64,000 bases of DNA from Enterococcus viikkiensis (GCF_005405345.1 NZ_BJDW01000002.1:62001-126000), one strand, 5' to 3'; shown: positions 1 to 9,037, numbered from the stretch's first letter. Notes: generated from the letters alone by a model not told the origin. Program-made: numbers and translations.

Positions 1-827
1 GTCGCCATAATATTGGTAAATGAATTCGGATCAATATCCGTCACGACTTGCTTTAACGTATACAATTCATAGCGGGTTAAAACGATCATAATGACCTCCC
101 GTTCCGTTGAACTAAAACCACCACGTGCAGGAATAACTGTCAACCCTCGAAGCAGTTCACGACTTAACGCTTCACACATTTCCTTGCTTTTATTTGTACT
201 AATGAAGGCTGTCATCTTCTGGTGACTCGTGTGGACAAAGTCAACTACGGAACTCATTGTGAAAATCGTGATGATGGTGTAAAGAGCACTCTCCCAAGTA
301 AAGAAGAAACCTGCGACTACGACGATCACACCGTTTAATAGCATCATATAATTGCCTACGGTGCGCCCGGTTGTTTTAGATAAAAGTAAAGAAACGATAT
401 CCAAACCACCAGTTGTAAAGCCTAACTTCAACGAAAAACCTGCGCCAATTCCTAGTAATACCCCACCAGTAATAGCATTCATCAAGACGTTATCCGTCAC
501 TTGTCCAACTGGAATCAAGGTGGTAAAAAAGGACATCGAGATTACGTTGGCAAAACTTAAAATCATTGCCGATTTTCCTAATTTTATAAAGCCTAAAATA
601 AATACAGGAACATTCAATAGGAAAATCAAGATCCCGGTATCAATCGTTAAGCCAAAGCTCGTTAATAAATGTTCTAAAATTTGAGCAATCCCTGTCATCC
701 CCGCTGAAAAAACATTTGCTGGAATCAAAAAATAATTCAGCCCAACAGCTCCTGTTAAGCCTGTAAAAAGAATGACAACAATTTTTTTTGCCAAATCTTT
801 TGATGTGTAATTAATAACATTTTGCAT
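1..827 (-). CDS. YitT family membrane protein (3'-truncated by window edge)
   Basis: About 275 residues are visible and the C-terminus runs off the left edge. The start is ATG at 827 behind a GGAGGAATAGCTG ribosome binding site. The N-terminal part is highly hydrophobic with about five membrane segments and the glycine-rich signatures TGLTGAVGLNYFLIPANVF and KLGFTTGGLDIVS, typical of YitT/DUF161. A soluble DUF2179-like tail follows (LTRYELYTLKQVVTDIDP). The family is widespread in Firmicutes and its transport substrate is not established. It is divergent from yajQ. The family call is firm; the function is unknown. Confidence 0.9.
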   Translation of the reverse strand, partial: MQNVINYTSKDLAKKIVVILFTGLTGAVGLNYFLIPANVFSAGMTGIAQILEHLLTSFGLTIDTGILIFLLNVPVFILGFIKLGKSAMILSFANVISMSFFTTLIPVGQVTDNVLMNAITGGVLLGIGAGFSLKLGFTTGGLDIVSLLLSKTTGRTVGNYMMLLNGVIVVVAGFFFTWESALYTIITIFTMSSVVDFVHTSHQKMTAFISTNKSKEMCEALSRELLRGLTVIPARGGFSSTEREVIMIVLTRYELYTLKQVVTDIDPNSFTNIMA

Positions 828-982
828 CAGCTATTCCTCCTTCATTCAAACCCATAATAGAGTACCAGTTCTCTATGTGAATAATCAATCGTTTTCATTC
901 GCTTATTGGAGAATAATTATGGCTTTCTTATCAATTTTTGATAAACTAGAGGAAAAGATTCAAAAGTTTTAGGAGGACAATG

Positions 983-1474
983 ATGGCGAAAGAAGCAAGC
1001 TTTGATATCGTATCAGAATTGAACAAAGAAGAAGTCAAAAATGGGGTTCAAATCGCATTGAAAGAATTAAAGAATCGTTTTGACTTCAAGGGCAGTACCT
1101 TTGACATTACTACAGAAGGCAACCAATTAGTCGTTACTGCAGAGGACGATTACAAGATCGAACAAGTCAAAGAAGTCTTGTTCAGTAAATTGATCAAACG
1201 TGGGGTTCCATTAAAAAATATTCAGTTTTCCAATTCAGAGCATGCCCTTGGCGGCAATGCTCGTCAGAAAGCTGATTTGGTGAGTGGTATTGATAAGGAA
1301 AGCGCCAAAAAATTAACGACTGCTATCAAGAACAGCAAAATCAAAGTTAAAGCGCAAATTCAAGAAGATCAATTAAGGGTCACTGGAAAAAATCGTGACG
1401 ATTTACAGAAGGTGATTGCTTTAGTGAAAGACATCGACCTACCGATTGATCTACAATTTACTAATTATCGCTAA
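983..1474 (+). CDS. yajQ: YajQ family nucleotide-binding protein
   Basis: A 163-residue protein matching the YajQ/UPF0234 family throughout (MAKEASFDIVSE, FKGSTFDI, LKNIQFSNSEHALGGNARQK). Members have two RNP-like folds and bind nucleotides; in some bacteria they act as c-di-GMP effectors, which need not hold here. Two in-frame ATG codons lie at 980 and 983. I chose 983 because AGGAGG (971-976) then sits 6 nt away and MAKEASFD is the usual family N-terminus. It is monocistronic and ends in a strong bidirectional terminator. Confidence 0.92.
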   Translation: MAKEASFDIVSELNKEEVKNGVQIALKELKNRFDFKGSTFDITTEGNQLVVTAEDDYKIEQVKEVLFSKLIKRGVPLKNIQFSNSEHALGGNARQKADLVSGIDKESAKKLTTAIKNSKIKVKAQIQEDQLRVTGKNRDDLQKVIALVKDIDLPIDLQFTNYR

Positions 1475-1519
1475 AAAATAGGCTATGTTAGATTAAAATC
1501 TAACATAGCCTATTTTTTT
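1473..1519. terminator. Bidirectional terminator between yajQ and the DinG-like gene
   Basis: A long, nearly uninterrupted inverted repeat (left arm 1473-1494, right arm 1497-1518) with A-runs on one flank and T-runs on the other. It serves the convergent genes on both strands, and both stop codons fall at its edges. Confidence 0.9.
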
Positions 1520-3860
1520 ATTCTGTACTTTCCCAAAAGTCTTGGATTGTTTTCCCTAATTCTTCCGCATCATACACTACTTTACGATCACACCAACTAA
1601 TCGGTAATAATTTTTGATAATGAGGATTCGTATATCGCTGATCCAAAAGTAAAATGATTCCCTGATCCTTCATTGTTCTGATCACACGTCCGGCTGCTTG
1701 GATGACTTTGTTCATCCCAGGCAATTGGTAGGCATAACTGAATCCTTCGTCCTTTTTCTCATCATAATATTCTTTGATTAACTCTTGTTCGTGATTGATT
1801 TGCGGGAGTCCCACGCCAACAACAACCGTTCCAATAAGCTTTTCACCCACCAAATCAATTCCTTCAGAGAAGATTCCACCTAGCACACAGAAGCCAATCA
1901 ACGTTTTTTGGGGCTGATTTACAAACGCAGCTAGAAATTCTTCGCGTTCCTGCTCATTTAATTTTGATCCTTGGATTTGTATCGCGTATTCTGGATATTT
2001 TTCATGAAAATAATCCGCTACTTGATCAAGAAACTGAAAAGACGGTAAAAAGACTAAATAGTTTCCGGTTTTAGCTTTGACCAGTGCTTCAACTGCCTCA
2101 GCAATTTTTGGAATATTTTGGACTCGTTTCTGATAAGTCGTTTGAATACTTGCATCTACTAGCACTAAACGATTTTCACTTGGGAACGGACTAGGCAAAC
2201 GATACGTTAAACTTTCTTCCCCTCCGCCTAAGACTTCTTGATAATAATCTAATGGCGAAAAGCTTGCTGAGAATAGGATACTACTGCCAACTTTGTCCAT
2301 GGTCTGTTCCAGAAAATAGGAAGGATCGATGCAATATTCCTTTACAATCAAGTCATACTGTTTATATTCTACCGTTGTCTCGTAATGATCGTCATAGAAC
2401 TCACTCATTCGCGTAAAACGTAAAATCTCAAAATAAACTGGTAGCATTCGTTGCTGCATGGGGTCTTCGGGATTTTCCGCCAACCATTCCTTAATCAATT
2501 CTTGAACTTTAAAAAGACTTTTAATCAACCCTTCTGGCGCACTTTGTTGATGGAGATAGGCTTCGCCAGCAAGAGCTTGGTAAATCAATTCAAACTCGTT
2601 ATCGACCTTTATAAAAGCTTTATTGAGTTTTTTAAAAGAACTTTTTAAATCTTTTTGAATAGTCGCTAAATTGTTTCTTGAGATACTAGCAGAGTACATT
2701 TCTTTTGATCGATTGACTAGATTATGAGCTTCATCCACTAATACCAAGTTCGTTTTATTTTCTTCTTCAAAAAAACGGCGTAAATACACAGTTGGATCAA
2801 AGAGATAATTATAGTCTCCTATGACAAGATCACAAAAGCGGCTAACATCTAATGATAATTCAAAAGGACAAAGCTCATGCTTGCGCGCATAGTCTTCAAT
2901 CACTGGACGAGTATAGTGATCATCGTTATTCAACATATCCCATAAACCATCGTTCACGCGGTCGTAATAGCCCTTAGCAAACGGGCAATGCTCCGGCGTA
3001 CAATTTCGTTCAGTCAAAAAACAAATCTTATCCTTCGCCGTTAAAGTTACGCTTTTGATTCGTGCGGCTTCTTGAGTAATTTTAGTCACGGTTTCTTCCG
3101 CGACCTGTCGGGTGATTGTTTTGGCGGTCAAATAAAAGATCCTTTCACCTAGTTCTTCACCCATCGCTTTGAACGTGGGAAACAAGGTCGACATCGTTTT
3201 ACCTGTCCCAGTCGGTGCTTCAACAAAAAGCTTTTGTTGTGCATGAATCGTCTTGTAAACAGCGGCAGCTAACTCGCGCTGTCCTTTGCGATAGGTCCCA
3301 AATGGAAATACTAATTCTTTTAACGATTGATTTCTCGTTTCACGCCAATCCATCTGAAAAACGAGCCAATTCTCATAACGTTGGACTAAATCAGTAAAGA
3401 AATCTGAGAGTTCTTGAAAGCTAAAACGACGTTCTTGTCGCGTCATTTTTTCTTCCGTCGTCTGAAAATAAGTCAAACGCGTCCCGATTTCACTTAATTC
3501 CTCTTGTTCGCTAAAGATATAGGCGTAGACCATTGCTTGATAAAAATACAGATTAATGATCCCTTCTTCTAAATCTTCAATAGGTGTTTCTGAGGTTTTT
3601 ATCTCATCGATATAAGTCAGCTCATCTTGTAGAAAGATTCCATCTGCGCGGCCCTCAATTTGAACCTCGATGCCGGCAATGGTTAGTGGCTTTTTCAGCC
3701 AGACTTCTTTCTGATAGCTCGATCCAGCTTCTTTCTGCAACTTGCGATGAATTCTAGCACCCTCTTGAGGTGTGTGGCTGCTGTTTTTTCCTTCATCAAT
3801 ACTGCCGCTGCGTAGAATGAATTCAACTAATTCTCGAATGGCTATTTTCTTGACTGTCAT
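1518..3860 (-). CDS. DinG/XPD-type superfamily 2 helicase with N-terminal PD-(D/E)XK-like nuclease domain
   Basis: A 780-residue ATP-dependent DNA helicase. Walker A EAPTGTGKT is near residues 214-222, the DEAH box near 376-379, and the C-terminal motif QAAGRVIRT near the end. Between motifs I and II four cysteines (about 280, 287, 292, 331) fit the Fe-S cluster of XPD/DinG helicases. The N-terminal 170 residues carry RADG (D73) and YIDEIKTSE (D85-E-I-K88), a PD-(D/E)XK nuclease pattern of the Cas4/RecB type, with a downstream QAMVYAY. The start ATG at 3860 follows GAGGTG at 5 nt. It probably acts in DNA repair. It is not the DinG/exonuclease fusion of B. subtilis, whose extra domain is DnaQ-like. 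Confidence 0.85.
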   Translation of the reverse strand: MTVKKIAIRELVEFILRSGSIDEGKNSSHTPQEGARIHRKLQKEAGSSYQKEVWLKKPLTIAGIEVQIEGRADGIFLQDELTYIDEIKTSETPIEDLEEGIINLYFYQAMVYAYIFSEQEELSEIGTRLTYFQTTEEKMTRQERRFSFQELSDFFTDLVQRYENWLVFQMDWRETRNQSLKELVFPFGTYRKGQRELAAAVYKTIHAQQKLFVEAPTGTGKTMSTLFPTFKAMGEELGERIFYLTAKTITRQVAEETVTKITQEAARIKSVTLTAKDKICFLTERNCTPEHCPFAKGYYDRVNDGLWDMLNNDDHYTRPVIEDYARKHELCPFELSLDVSRFCDLVIGDYNYLFDPTVYLRRFFEEENKTNLVLVDEAHNLVNRSKEMYSASISRNNLATIQKDLKSSFKKLNKAFIKVDNEFELIYQALAGEAYLHQQSAPEGLIKSLFKVQELIKEWLAENPEDPMQQRMLPVYFEILRFTRMSEFYDDHYETTVEYKQYDLIVKEYCIDPSYFLEQTMDKVGSSILFSASFSPLDYYQEVLGGGEESLTYRLPSPFPSENRLVLVDASIQTTYQKRVQNIPKIAEAVEALVKAKTGNYLVFLPSFQFLDQVADYFHEKYPEYAIQIQGSKLNEQEREEFLAAFVNQPQKTLIGFCVLGGIFSEGIDLVGEKLIGTVVVGVGLPQINHEQELIKEYYDEKKDEGFSYAYQLPGMNKVIQAAGRVIRTMKDQGIILLLDQRYTNPHYQKLLPISWCDRKVVYDAEELGKTIQDFWESTE

Positions 3861-3952
3861 GTCTTCACCTCATTTATCTTTTTTTATCATTTGTTTTCCT
3901 TTAAAAGTTTTTGCTGTTCAACCATAGAAGATTTTCTAAACGGCGTCAAGTG

Positions 3953-4324
3953 TTACTCGTCCTCCGACTTATCTATTAAACGCTGCAGAAAGTCGCGAAA
4001 AAGATCCGTCGCAATTCCCATTTTTTCGTAGTTTTCAAAGATCGAATGCATTTCCATAAATAGAAACGATAGATAAAACGCGTAAAGCAAGACGTTGCCC
4101 GCATTCATTGGGATCAAGCTTGCCACTGGCAGGAAAAATAGCAGTAACAAAATACTGGCGATCTTCCGTAAAATCCCATTAATTCCAATTTTTGATGAGA
4201 GTTGTTTAGTCAATCGTGCAGCAATCAATCCGGTGATCAAATCCAGCAGCATAGCTAATGAAATTAAGGCTAAAACAAATAGTACGTTTGGCTCTCCTTC
4301 AATCATTTTCATCCAATTTGTCAT
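3953..4324 (-). CDS. Phage-type holin family protein (toxin secretion/lysis holin), isolated
   Basis: A 123-residue protein with three to four hydrophobic segments. The pattern VLFVLALISLAMLLDLITGL and a short charged tail (DKSEDE) resemble the Phage_holin_4 (Cph1/TcdE-like) family. I start at ATG 4324, not the longer upstream frame, because AAAGGGGGAATTTATT gives a proper ribosome binding site. No endolysin or phage structural genes lie nearby, so it is either a domesticated holin or a membrane protein of unknown role. The family assignment is moderately sure. Confidence 0.7.
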   Translation of the reverse strand: MTNWMKMIEGEPNVLFVLALISLAMLLDLITGLIAARLTKQLSSKIGINGILRKIASILLLLFFLPVASLIPMNAGNVLLYAFYLSFLFMEMHSIFENYEKMGIATDLFRDFLQRLIDKSEDE

Positions 4325-4400
4325 AATAAATTCCCCCTTTACTATTATTAACGAAAGAAAAAGGCGCAATGCTTACTTAAATGTCAAATTCGTTCAGGGA

Positions 4401-4512
4401 TTCCACATATTTTTTGCTTTTAAGGTATAATAAAGATGAAATTCAGTCTGGGTCTCTAAACGAGAAGCCCTAGTTGATGTGAAATTGAGGCTCATTTTCT
4501 ATAGAGAATGAG
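4401..4512 (+). promoter_or_regulatory. Promoter and structured leader of the metallo-hydrolase gene
   Basis: A consensus -10 (TATAAT, 4426-4431) with a weak -35 (TTCCAC, 4401-4406) precedes an 80-90 nt leader. The leader can form two hairpins: GGGTCTC (4450-4456) with GAGAAGCCC, and CTCATTTTC (4491-4499) with GAGAATGAG (4504-4512). The second ends just upstream of the ribosome binding site. No known riboswitch matches. Confidence 0.5.
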
Positions 4513-4526
4513 TTAGGAGGGAAATA

Positions 4527-5153
4527 ATGATTCAAATCGAAGGCTTCGTTACGGGAATTGCGCAAGAAAATTGTTACTTGATCCATAACGAGCAGAATTT
4601 ACTAATTGTTGATCCAGGCGCTGAGGGAGATCGCTTAGCTGCAGAAATTGAACGTATCGGTAAAAAACCACAGGCAATTCTTTTAACCCACACCCATTAT
4701 GACCATATTGGAGCGGTAGAACAATTACGAAAATTGTATGCTATTCCGGTCTATGTCAGTCCATTGGAACAAAAATGGTTAGGTGACCCTATCTTGAATC
4801 TATCAGGTTTAGGTCGACATGATGATATGCCAGATTTGATTGTTCAACCAGCAGAATTTGAATTTGAGCTGAAAGAATACACAATTGGCGACATGACCTT
4901 TCAAGTGGTTCCGACTCCGGGACATTCTATCGGTAGCGTCAGCTTTATTTTTGACAATTTTGTCGTCGTGGGAGATGCTCTATTTAAAGGAAGTATCGGT
5001 CGCACGGATCTTTACACGGGAGATCTACAGCAGCTTCTATATAGTGTTAAAACGTATCTCTTTACCTTACCTCGCGAATTGCCAGCTTATCCCGGGCATG
5101 GTCCGGCAACGACGATTGGTCAAGAGATAGACACGAATCCTTTTTTTAATTAA
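4527..5153 (+). CDS. Metallo-beta-lactamase fold hydrolase (YqgX/glyoxalase II-like)
   Basis: A 208-residue cytosolic hydrolase of the glyoxalase II-like branch. Metal ligands are visible in order: THTHYDHIG (HxHxDH, near residues 56-62), the PGHSIG histidine, the GDALF aspartate, and the C-terminal YPGHGPATTIG histidine. The short length without a C-terminal substrate domain fits the YqgX group, reported to act on glutathione or bacillithiol thioesters in some species. The start ATG follows AGGAGGG. A phosphatase gene follows after 23 nt and is probably co-transcribed. Confidence 0.85.
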   Translation: MIQIEGFVTGIAQENCYLIHNEQNLLIVDPGAEGDRLAAEIERIGKKPQAILLTHTHYDHIGAVEQLRKLYAIPVYVSPLEQKWLGDPILNLSGLGRHDDMPDLIVQPAEFEFELKEYTIGDMTFQVVPTPGHSIGSVSFIFDNFVVVGDALFKGSIGRTDLYTGDLQQLLYSVKTYLFTLPRELPAYPGHGPATTIGQEIDTNPFFN

Positions 5154-5176
5154 TCAACTTTTTGGAGGTTTTAAAT

Positions 5177-5881
5177 ATGGCAGAAACAAATCTTTACATT
5201 GTACGACATGGTAAAACGATGTTCAATACATTAGCACGTGTACAAGGCTGGTGTGACACTCCGCTGACCCAAAGCGGCCGCGATGGTATCCACTACGTGG
5301 GGCTTGGATTACAAGACACGAAGTTTGAAGAAGCCTATTCAAGTGATTCCGGACGGGCGATTGAAACCATGCGAATTCTCTTAGGGGAACATCCAGACGG
5401 GAAAGATATTCCTTACCATGTGGATCCCAGAATTCGTGAATGGTGCTTTGGTTCTTTAGAAGGCGCCTATGATGCAGAAATGTGGGGCGTCTTGCCTCGT
5501 GTTTTGAACTTTAAAACGGAAGATGACTTATTTGCGACCGATGTCAGCTTTGAAGAAATCGCAAATGCAGTGGAAGGAGCAGACACAGCAAACTGGGCAG
5601 AACCTTACGAAAAATTACGGGATCGTGTCTGGAACGGTTTTGAAGATATCGCCCAACAACGTGAAAAACAAGGCGGTGGAAATGTCTTAATCGTATCTCA
5701 TGGTTTAACGATTGCTTTCTTATTAAGCTTGATCGATTCAAACCAACCTGTTCGAGCAAATCTGCTAAATGGCAGTATTAATCGCCTGCGATACGAGAAT
5801 GGTGAATTTTCGATCCGTGCAATCAATGATATTAGTTACATGGAACGCGGGAAAAAGATTTCTGATCAAATTGACGAATAA
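5177..5881 (+). CDS. Histidine phosphatase superfamily protein (phosphoglycerate mutase-like)
   Basis: A 234-residue protein with the catalytic RHG motif at the N-terminus (YIVRHGKTMFN), the SSDSGRAIET arginine, REWCFGSLEGAYD and the second histidine in VLIVSHGLTI. This is the GpmB/CobC-type branch, a cytosolic phosphatase or mutase of uncertain substrate. The ATG at 5177 is preferred over 5162 because GGAGG (5164-5168) then has proper spacing and the protein starts with the usual MAETNLYIVRHG. It follows the metallo-hydrolase and ends in a strong terminator. Confidence 0.85.
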   Translation: MAETNLYIVRHGKTMFNTLARVQGWCDTPLTQSGRDGIHYVGLGLQDTKFEEAYSSDSGRAIETMRILLGEHPDGKDIPYHVDPRIREWCFGSLEGAYDAEMWGVLPRVLNFKTEDDLFATDVSFEEIANAVEGADTANWAEPYEKLRDRVWNGFEDIAQQREKQGGGNVLIVSHGLTIAFLLSLIDSNQPVRANLLNGSINRLRYENGEFSIRAINDISYMERGKKISDQIDE

Positions 5882-5885
5882 GCGT

Positions 5886-5924
5886 AGAAGCGGTGACAAT
5901 ATTTTTGTCACCGCTTCTCTTTTC
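5886..5924 (+). terminator. Rho-independent terminator after the phosphatase gene
   Basis: A perfect 13-bp stem (5887-5899 with 5905-5917), a 5-nt loop, then a T-rich tail. Confidence 0.9.
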
Positions 5925-6074
5925 TGAATAAACAACGCTCCAGCAATAGCTTATTGCTTAAAGGTGAGTGCTTCTGTCACGGCTTCTTTAAAAAAGTTTA
6001 GTTTTTTTTCGATGGTTTTTTGATTAGCGAAACGGTATACTATTTTATGTTACTAATCTGAAAGGACGTATCGT

Positions 6075-6908
6075 ATGCTTATTGCTAATATTTTTAAAGC
6101 CATTATTCTTGGTATCGTCGAAGGGATCACAGAATGGCTACCGATTTCTTCTACCGGTCATTTGATCTTAGCCGACGAATTTATCAAAATGAACATGAGC
6201 CCCGCCTTCACTGAGATGTTTAACGTCGTGATTCAACTAGGAGCGATTTTGGCAGTCGTCGTTTTATACTTCAGCAAGCTGAATCCCTTCGCCCCCAGTA
6301 AGACCTCAGCCGAAAAAAAAGATACTTGGACATTATGGTTTAAGGTCATCATCGCCTGTCTCCCGGCAGCTGTAATTGGTATTCCAGCTGATGACTTCTT
6401 AGACGCTCATTTTCATAAGTTTTTACCTGTGGCAATTATGTTGATTGTATATGGGATTGCGTTTATCGTTGTTGAAAAACAAAACAAACATAAACAACCA
6501 AAAGTCACTACGTTAAATGACTTCACTTACAAAGCTGCATTGATCGTAGGGGCATTTCAATTATTGTCTTTGGTTCCCGGAACCTCTCGCTCTGGTGCAA
6601 CAATTTTAGGGGCAATTATTATTGGCAGCTCTCGTTTTGTAGCAACTGAATTTTCTTTCTTCTTAGGAATTCCCGTCATGTTTGGTGCTAGCGGCTTGAA
6701 GATTTTCAAATTTATTTCTCACGGAAATTCATTTGGCTCTTCTGAAACGATCGTGTTATTAGTCGGTATGGTCACAGCATTTGTCGTCTCCATTATCGCT
6801 ATCAAATTCTTATTGGATTATATTAAAAGAAATGATTTTACCGCCTTTGGCTGGTATCGAATTATTCTTGGTATCATCTTGATCGGCTACTGGCTGATCG
6901 CCATGTAA
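6075..6908 (+). CDS. uppP: Undecaprenyl-diphosphate phosphatase
   Basis: A 277-residue polytopic membrane protein of the BacA/UppP family. It dephosphorylates undecaprenyl diphosphate at the membrane to recycle the lipid carrier for peptidoglycan, and so confers basal bacitracin tolerance. The two family signatures are present: [14 protein letters not shown] near residues 16-29 and [10 protein letters not shown] near 166-175. Eight or so hydrophobic segments are evident. The start ATG follows AAAGGA. A TATACT -10 lies at 6036-6041. It is monocistronic with its own terminator. Confidence 0.95.
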   Translation: MLIANIFKAIILGIVEGITEWLPISSTGHLILADEFIKMNMSPAFTEMFNVVIQLGAILAVVVLYFSKLNPFAPSKTSAEKKDTWTLWFKVIIACLPAAVIGIPADDFLDAHFHKFLPVAIMLIVYGIAFIVVEKQNKHKQPKVTTLNDFTYKAALIVGAFQLLSLVPGTSRSGATILGAIIIGSSRFVATEFSFFLGIPVMFGASGLKIFKFISHGNSFGSSETIVLLVGMVTAFVVSIIAIKFLLDYIKRNDFTAFGWYRIILGIILIGYWLIAM

Positions 6909-6940
6909 GACGCGCATAATTGCGGGTCTTTTCTTTTTTT
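6907..6940 (+). terminator. Rho-independent terminator after uppP
   Basis: An AAGAC/GTCTT outer stem with a GCG/CGC inner stem (6907-6930) followed by a T-rich tract to about 6940. It overlaps the uppP stop codon. Confidence 0.75.
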
Positions 6941-7039
6941 GCTACTTTCATACTAATCGATAATTATTATAAAAAGCGATCATTCTCCGTTGTTCCGTTC
7001 TCCTTATGTAATCGCTTGCTTTCTTCTATTATATACTAA

Positions 7040-7126
7040 TGATAGTCATTCTCAAGTCTAAATGATAATTACTTTCGTTCTCAATTAGCTAATTTCATTA
7101 TCATTTGAATAATCGACTGTGATACT
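7040..7126 (+). promoter_or_regulatory. Promoter with Fur/PerR-like half-sites upstream of the P1B-4 ATPase
   Basis: At 7040-7054, TGATAGTCATTCTCA matches 12 of the 14 fixed positions of the 7-1-7 Fur consensus TGATAATnATTATCA. A second partial site starts at 7063 (TGATAAT). An ATTATC half-site at 7097-7102 overlaps a -35-like TTATCA (7098-7103), which stands 17 bp from a -10-like GATACT (7121-7126). This fits repression by a Fur-family metalloregulator. Which family member binds cannot be told from sequence. Confidence 0.55.
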
Positions 7127-7150
7127 ATGAGGGTGAAAGGAGGAAAAGTT

Positions 7151-9037
7151 ATGAATACTCAAGAACGAAATGCTTTTCTCTCAACTTTGTTTTGCCTGAT
7201 CTTTTTAATCAGTGGAAAAATGCTTATGGCCTTTGCGTCTCCCATCTTCCCCCTCGTCTTTGTTCTAGCCATCATTAGCGGCGGGTGGAAACAAACCTTT
7301 GAAGGTATCTCAGAACTCATTCATGAAAAAAGCTTAAATGTCGATTTATTGATGGCCTTAGCAGCGATCGGCGCCTGCTTGATTGGCAATTGGTTTGAAG
7401 GTGCGATGCTGACCTTTATCTTTTGTCTCAGTGGTGCATTGGAGGAATATGCTACTAATAAAAGTATGAAAGAAATTACCGCTCTAATGAATGTGGCACC
7501 AAAAGAAGCATTAAAAGTTGTCGCTGGTGAACACCTTACAGTCCCTGTTGAAACATTAAAGCTGAATGATCGCGTGTTCGTTCCTAAAGGCACTGCCGTA
7601 CCGATTGATGGGGAGATTTTAACAGCTTCTTCGATTGATGAATCGGCAATCACCGGTGAAGCCGTCCCTGTCGAAAAAAATCCCGGGGATGATGTTTTTG
7701 GCGGGACGATCAACGTCGGACAAGCGTTCACCTTAACAGTGACAAAGATGAGTAATGATACTCTAGTTTCACAAATTTTACGGCTAGTGGAAAATGCCCA
7801 AAAAGAACAAAGTGCCACTGCAACTTTCATCGAAAAGATTGAAAACAGTTACGTTAAAATCGTTTTAATCACCGTCCCATTGATGATCTTAGTGACCCAT
7901 TTCTTACTTGGCTGGAGCTTTACTGAGAGTTTCTATCGTGGGATGGTACTCCTAGTCGTGGCCTCCCCTTGTGCCTTGGTCGCCTCTGCGACACCTGCGA
8001 CATTAGCCGCGATTTCCAATGGCGCGAAGCATGGGATTCTTTTTAAGTCGGGAAAAACACTAGAAAAATTAGCCGAGCTACAGGCGATCTCTTTTGATAA
8101 GACAGGAACGCTGACCAAAGGGAAACCGCTTGTCACTAACTATCAAACTTTTTCAACTGATCCTGTCATTCCGAGAATCTTCTATTCGATGGAACGCCAA
8201 TCAGCTCATCCATTAGCCATCGCCATTGCCAAGTTTTTTGAAAAAGAAGAAACCTTGGACCTCCAGGTGGAAGAGAAAGCTGGTAAGGGCTTAGAAACGG
8301 TTTATGCTGACCGGACTTGGTGCTTAGGAAAGCCTTCGGAAAAACAAATGCAACAACCTTTAATTGCTCAATGGCATAATGAAGGGAAAACAGTTGTTGC
8401 ACTTACTAGCGATGGAAAATTAGTCGCTTTAATCGCCCTAATGGATCTACCTAAGCCTTTTACGAAAGAAGTCATCGCCTACTTTGATGCACAAGCAGTT
8501 CAAACGGTGATGTTGACTGGTGATAATCATGGAGCTGCCAGCTTTGTAGCGCAACAGCTTGGATTAAATGATTTTCATAGCGGTCTACTTCCTGCGGATA
8601 AAACGTCTCTAGTCAAACAACAGCAAGAAAGTTATCCAGTCAACGCGATGGTGGGCGATGGAATCAATGATGCTCCTGCACTTGCGACTGCCAGCGTTGG
8701 AATTGCAATGGGTGAAGGAACCGATGTTGCGATGGAAGTTTCTGATATGGTTTTAATGAAGAATGACTTGACGAAATTGATGTACAGTCATCGACTGGCC
8801 AAGAAAATGAAGCGCCTCGTCCGACAAAATATTCTGTTTTCAATTAGCGTGATCCTTCTTTTGATCGCCAGTAATTTTCTCCAGTTTCTAACCTTACCGC
8901 TTGGAGTCGTCGGACATGAAGGCAGCACTATTTTAGTTATCTTGAATGGACTGAGAATGCTGATTCCATTGAAGGAACGTCCACACAACAAAGCAGAAAA
9001 ATGCACAGCCTGCCCGCTTTATCAAGCCGTCAGCTAA
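7151..9037 (+). CDS. P1B-4-type heavy-metal-translocating ATPase (FrvA/PfeT/ZosA-like)
   Basis: A 628-residue metal-efflux ATPase. It has the phosphorylation site DKTGT (about residue 316), the GDGIND hinge, SITGEA-type actuator motif DESAITGEAVP, and the SPC motif in TM6 (about residue 272). TM8 carries HEGST (about residue 588). SPC plus HEG(G/S)T without an N-terminal HMA domain defines subgroup P1B-4, whose characterised Firmicute members export ferrous iron (PfeT, FrvA). A C-terminal CTACP cysteine pair is an extra possible metal site. The ATG at 7151 has AAAGGAGG; the ATG at 7127 overlaps the -10 and is rejected. The substrate is inferred as Fe(II), with Zn or Co possible. Confidence 0.85.
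   Translation: MNTQERNAFLSTLFCLIFLISGKMLMAFASPIFPLVFVLAIISGGWKQTFEGISELIHEKSLNVDLLMALAAIGACLIGNWFEGAMLTFIFCLSGALEEYATNKSMKEITALMNVAPKEALKVVAGEHLTVPVETLKLNDRVFVPKGTAVPIDGEILTASSIDESAITGEAVPVEKNPGDDVFGGTINVGQAFTLTVTKMSNDTLVSQILRLVENAQKEQSATATFIEKIENSYVKIVLITVPLMILVTHFLLGWSFTESFYRGMVLLVVASPCALVASATPATLAAISNGAKHGILFKSGKTLEKLAELQAISFDKTGTLTKGKPLVTNYQTFSTDPVIPRIFYSMERQSAHPLAIAIAKFFEKEETLDLQVEEKAGKGLETVYADRTWCLGKPSEKQMQQPLIAQWHNEGKTVVALTSDGKLVALIALMDLPKPFTKEVIAYFDAQAVQTVMLTGDNHGAASFVAQQLGLNDFHSGLLPADKTSLVKQQQESYPVNAMVGDGINDAPALATASVGIAMGEGTDVAMEVSDMVLMKNDLTKLMYSHRLAKKMKRLVRQNILFSISVILLLIASNFLQFLTLPLGVVGHEGSTILVILNGLRMLIPLKERPHNKAEKCTACPLYQAVS

Noticed and set aside
928-944. TTATCAA/TTGATAA inverted repeat in the yitT-yajQ gap as an operator
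   Set aside because: Only a 7-bp AT-rich inverted repeat, common by chance at this base composition.
7321-7830. 169-aa minus-strand open frame over the P1B-4 ATPase
   Set aside because: Fully antisense to a well-defined ATPase actuator domain, with no promoter, binding site or family resemblance.
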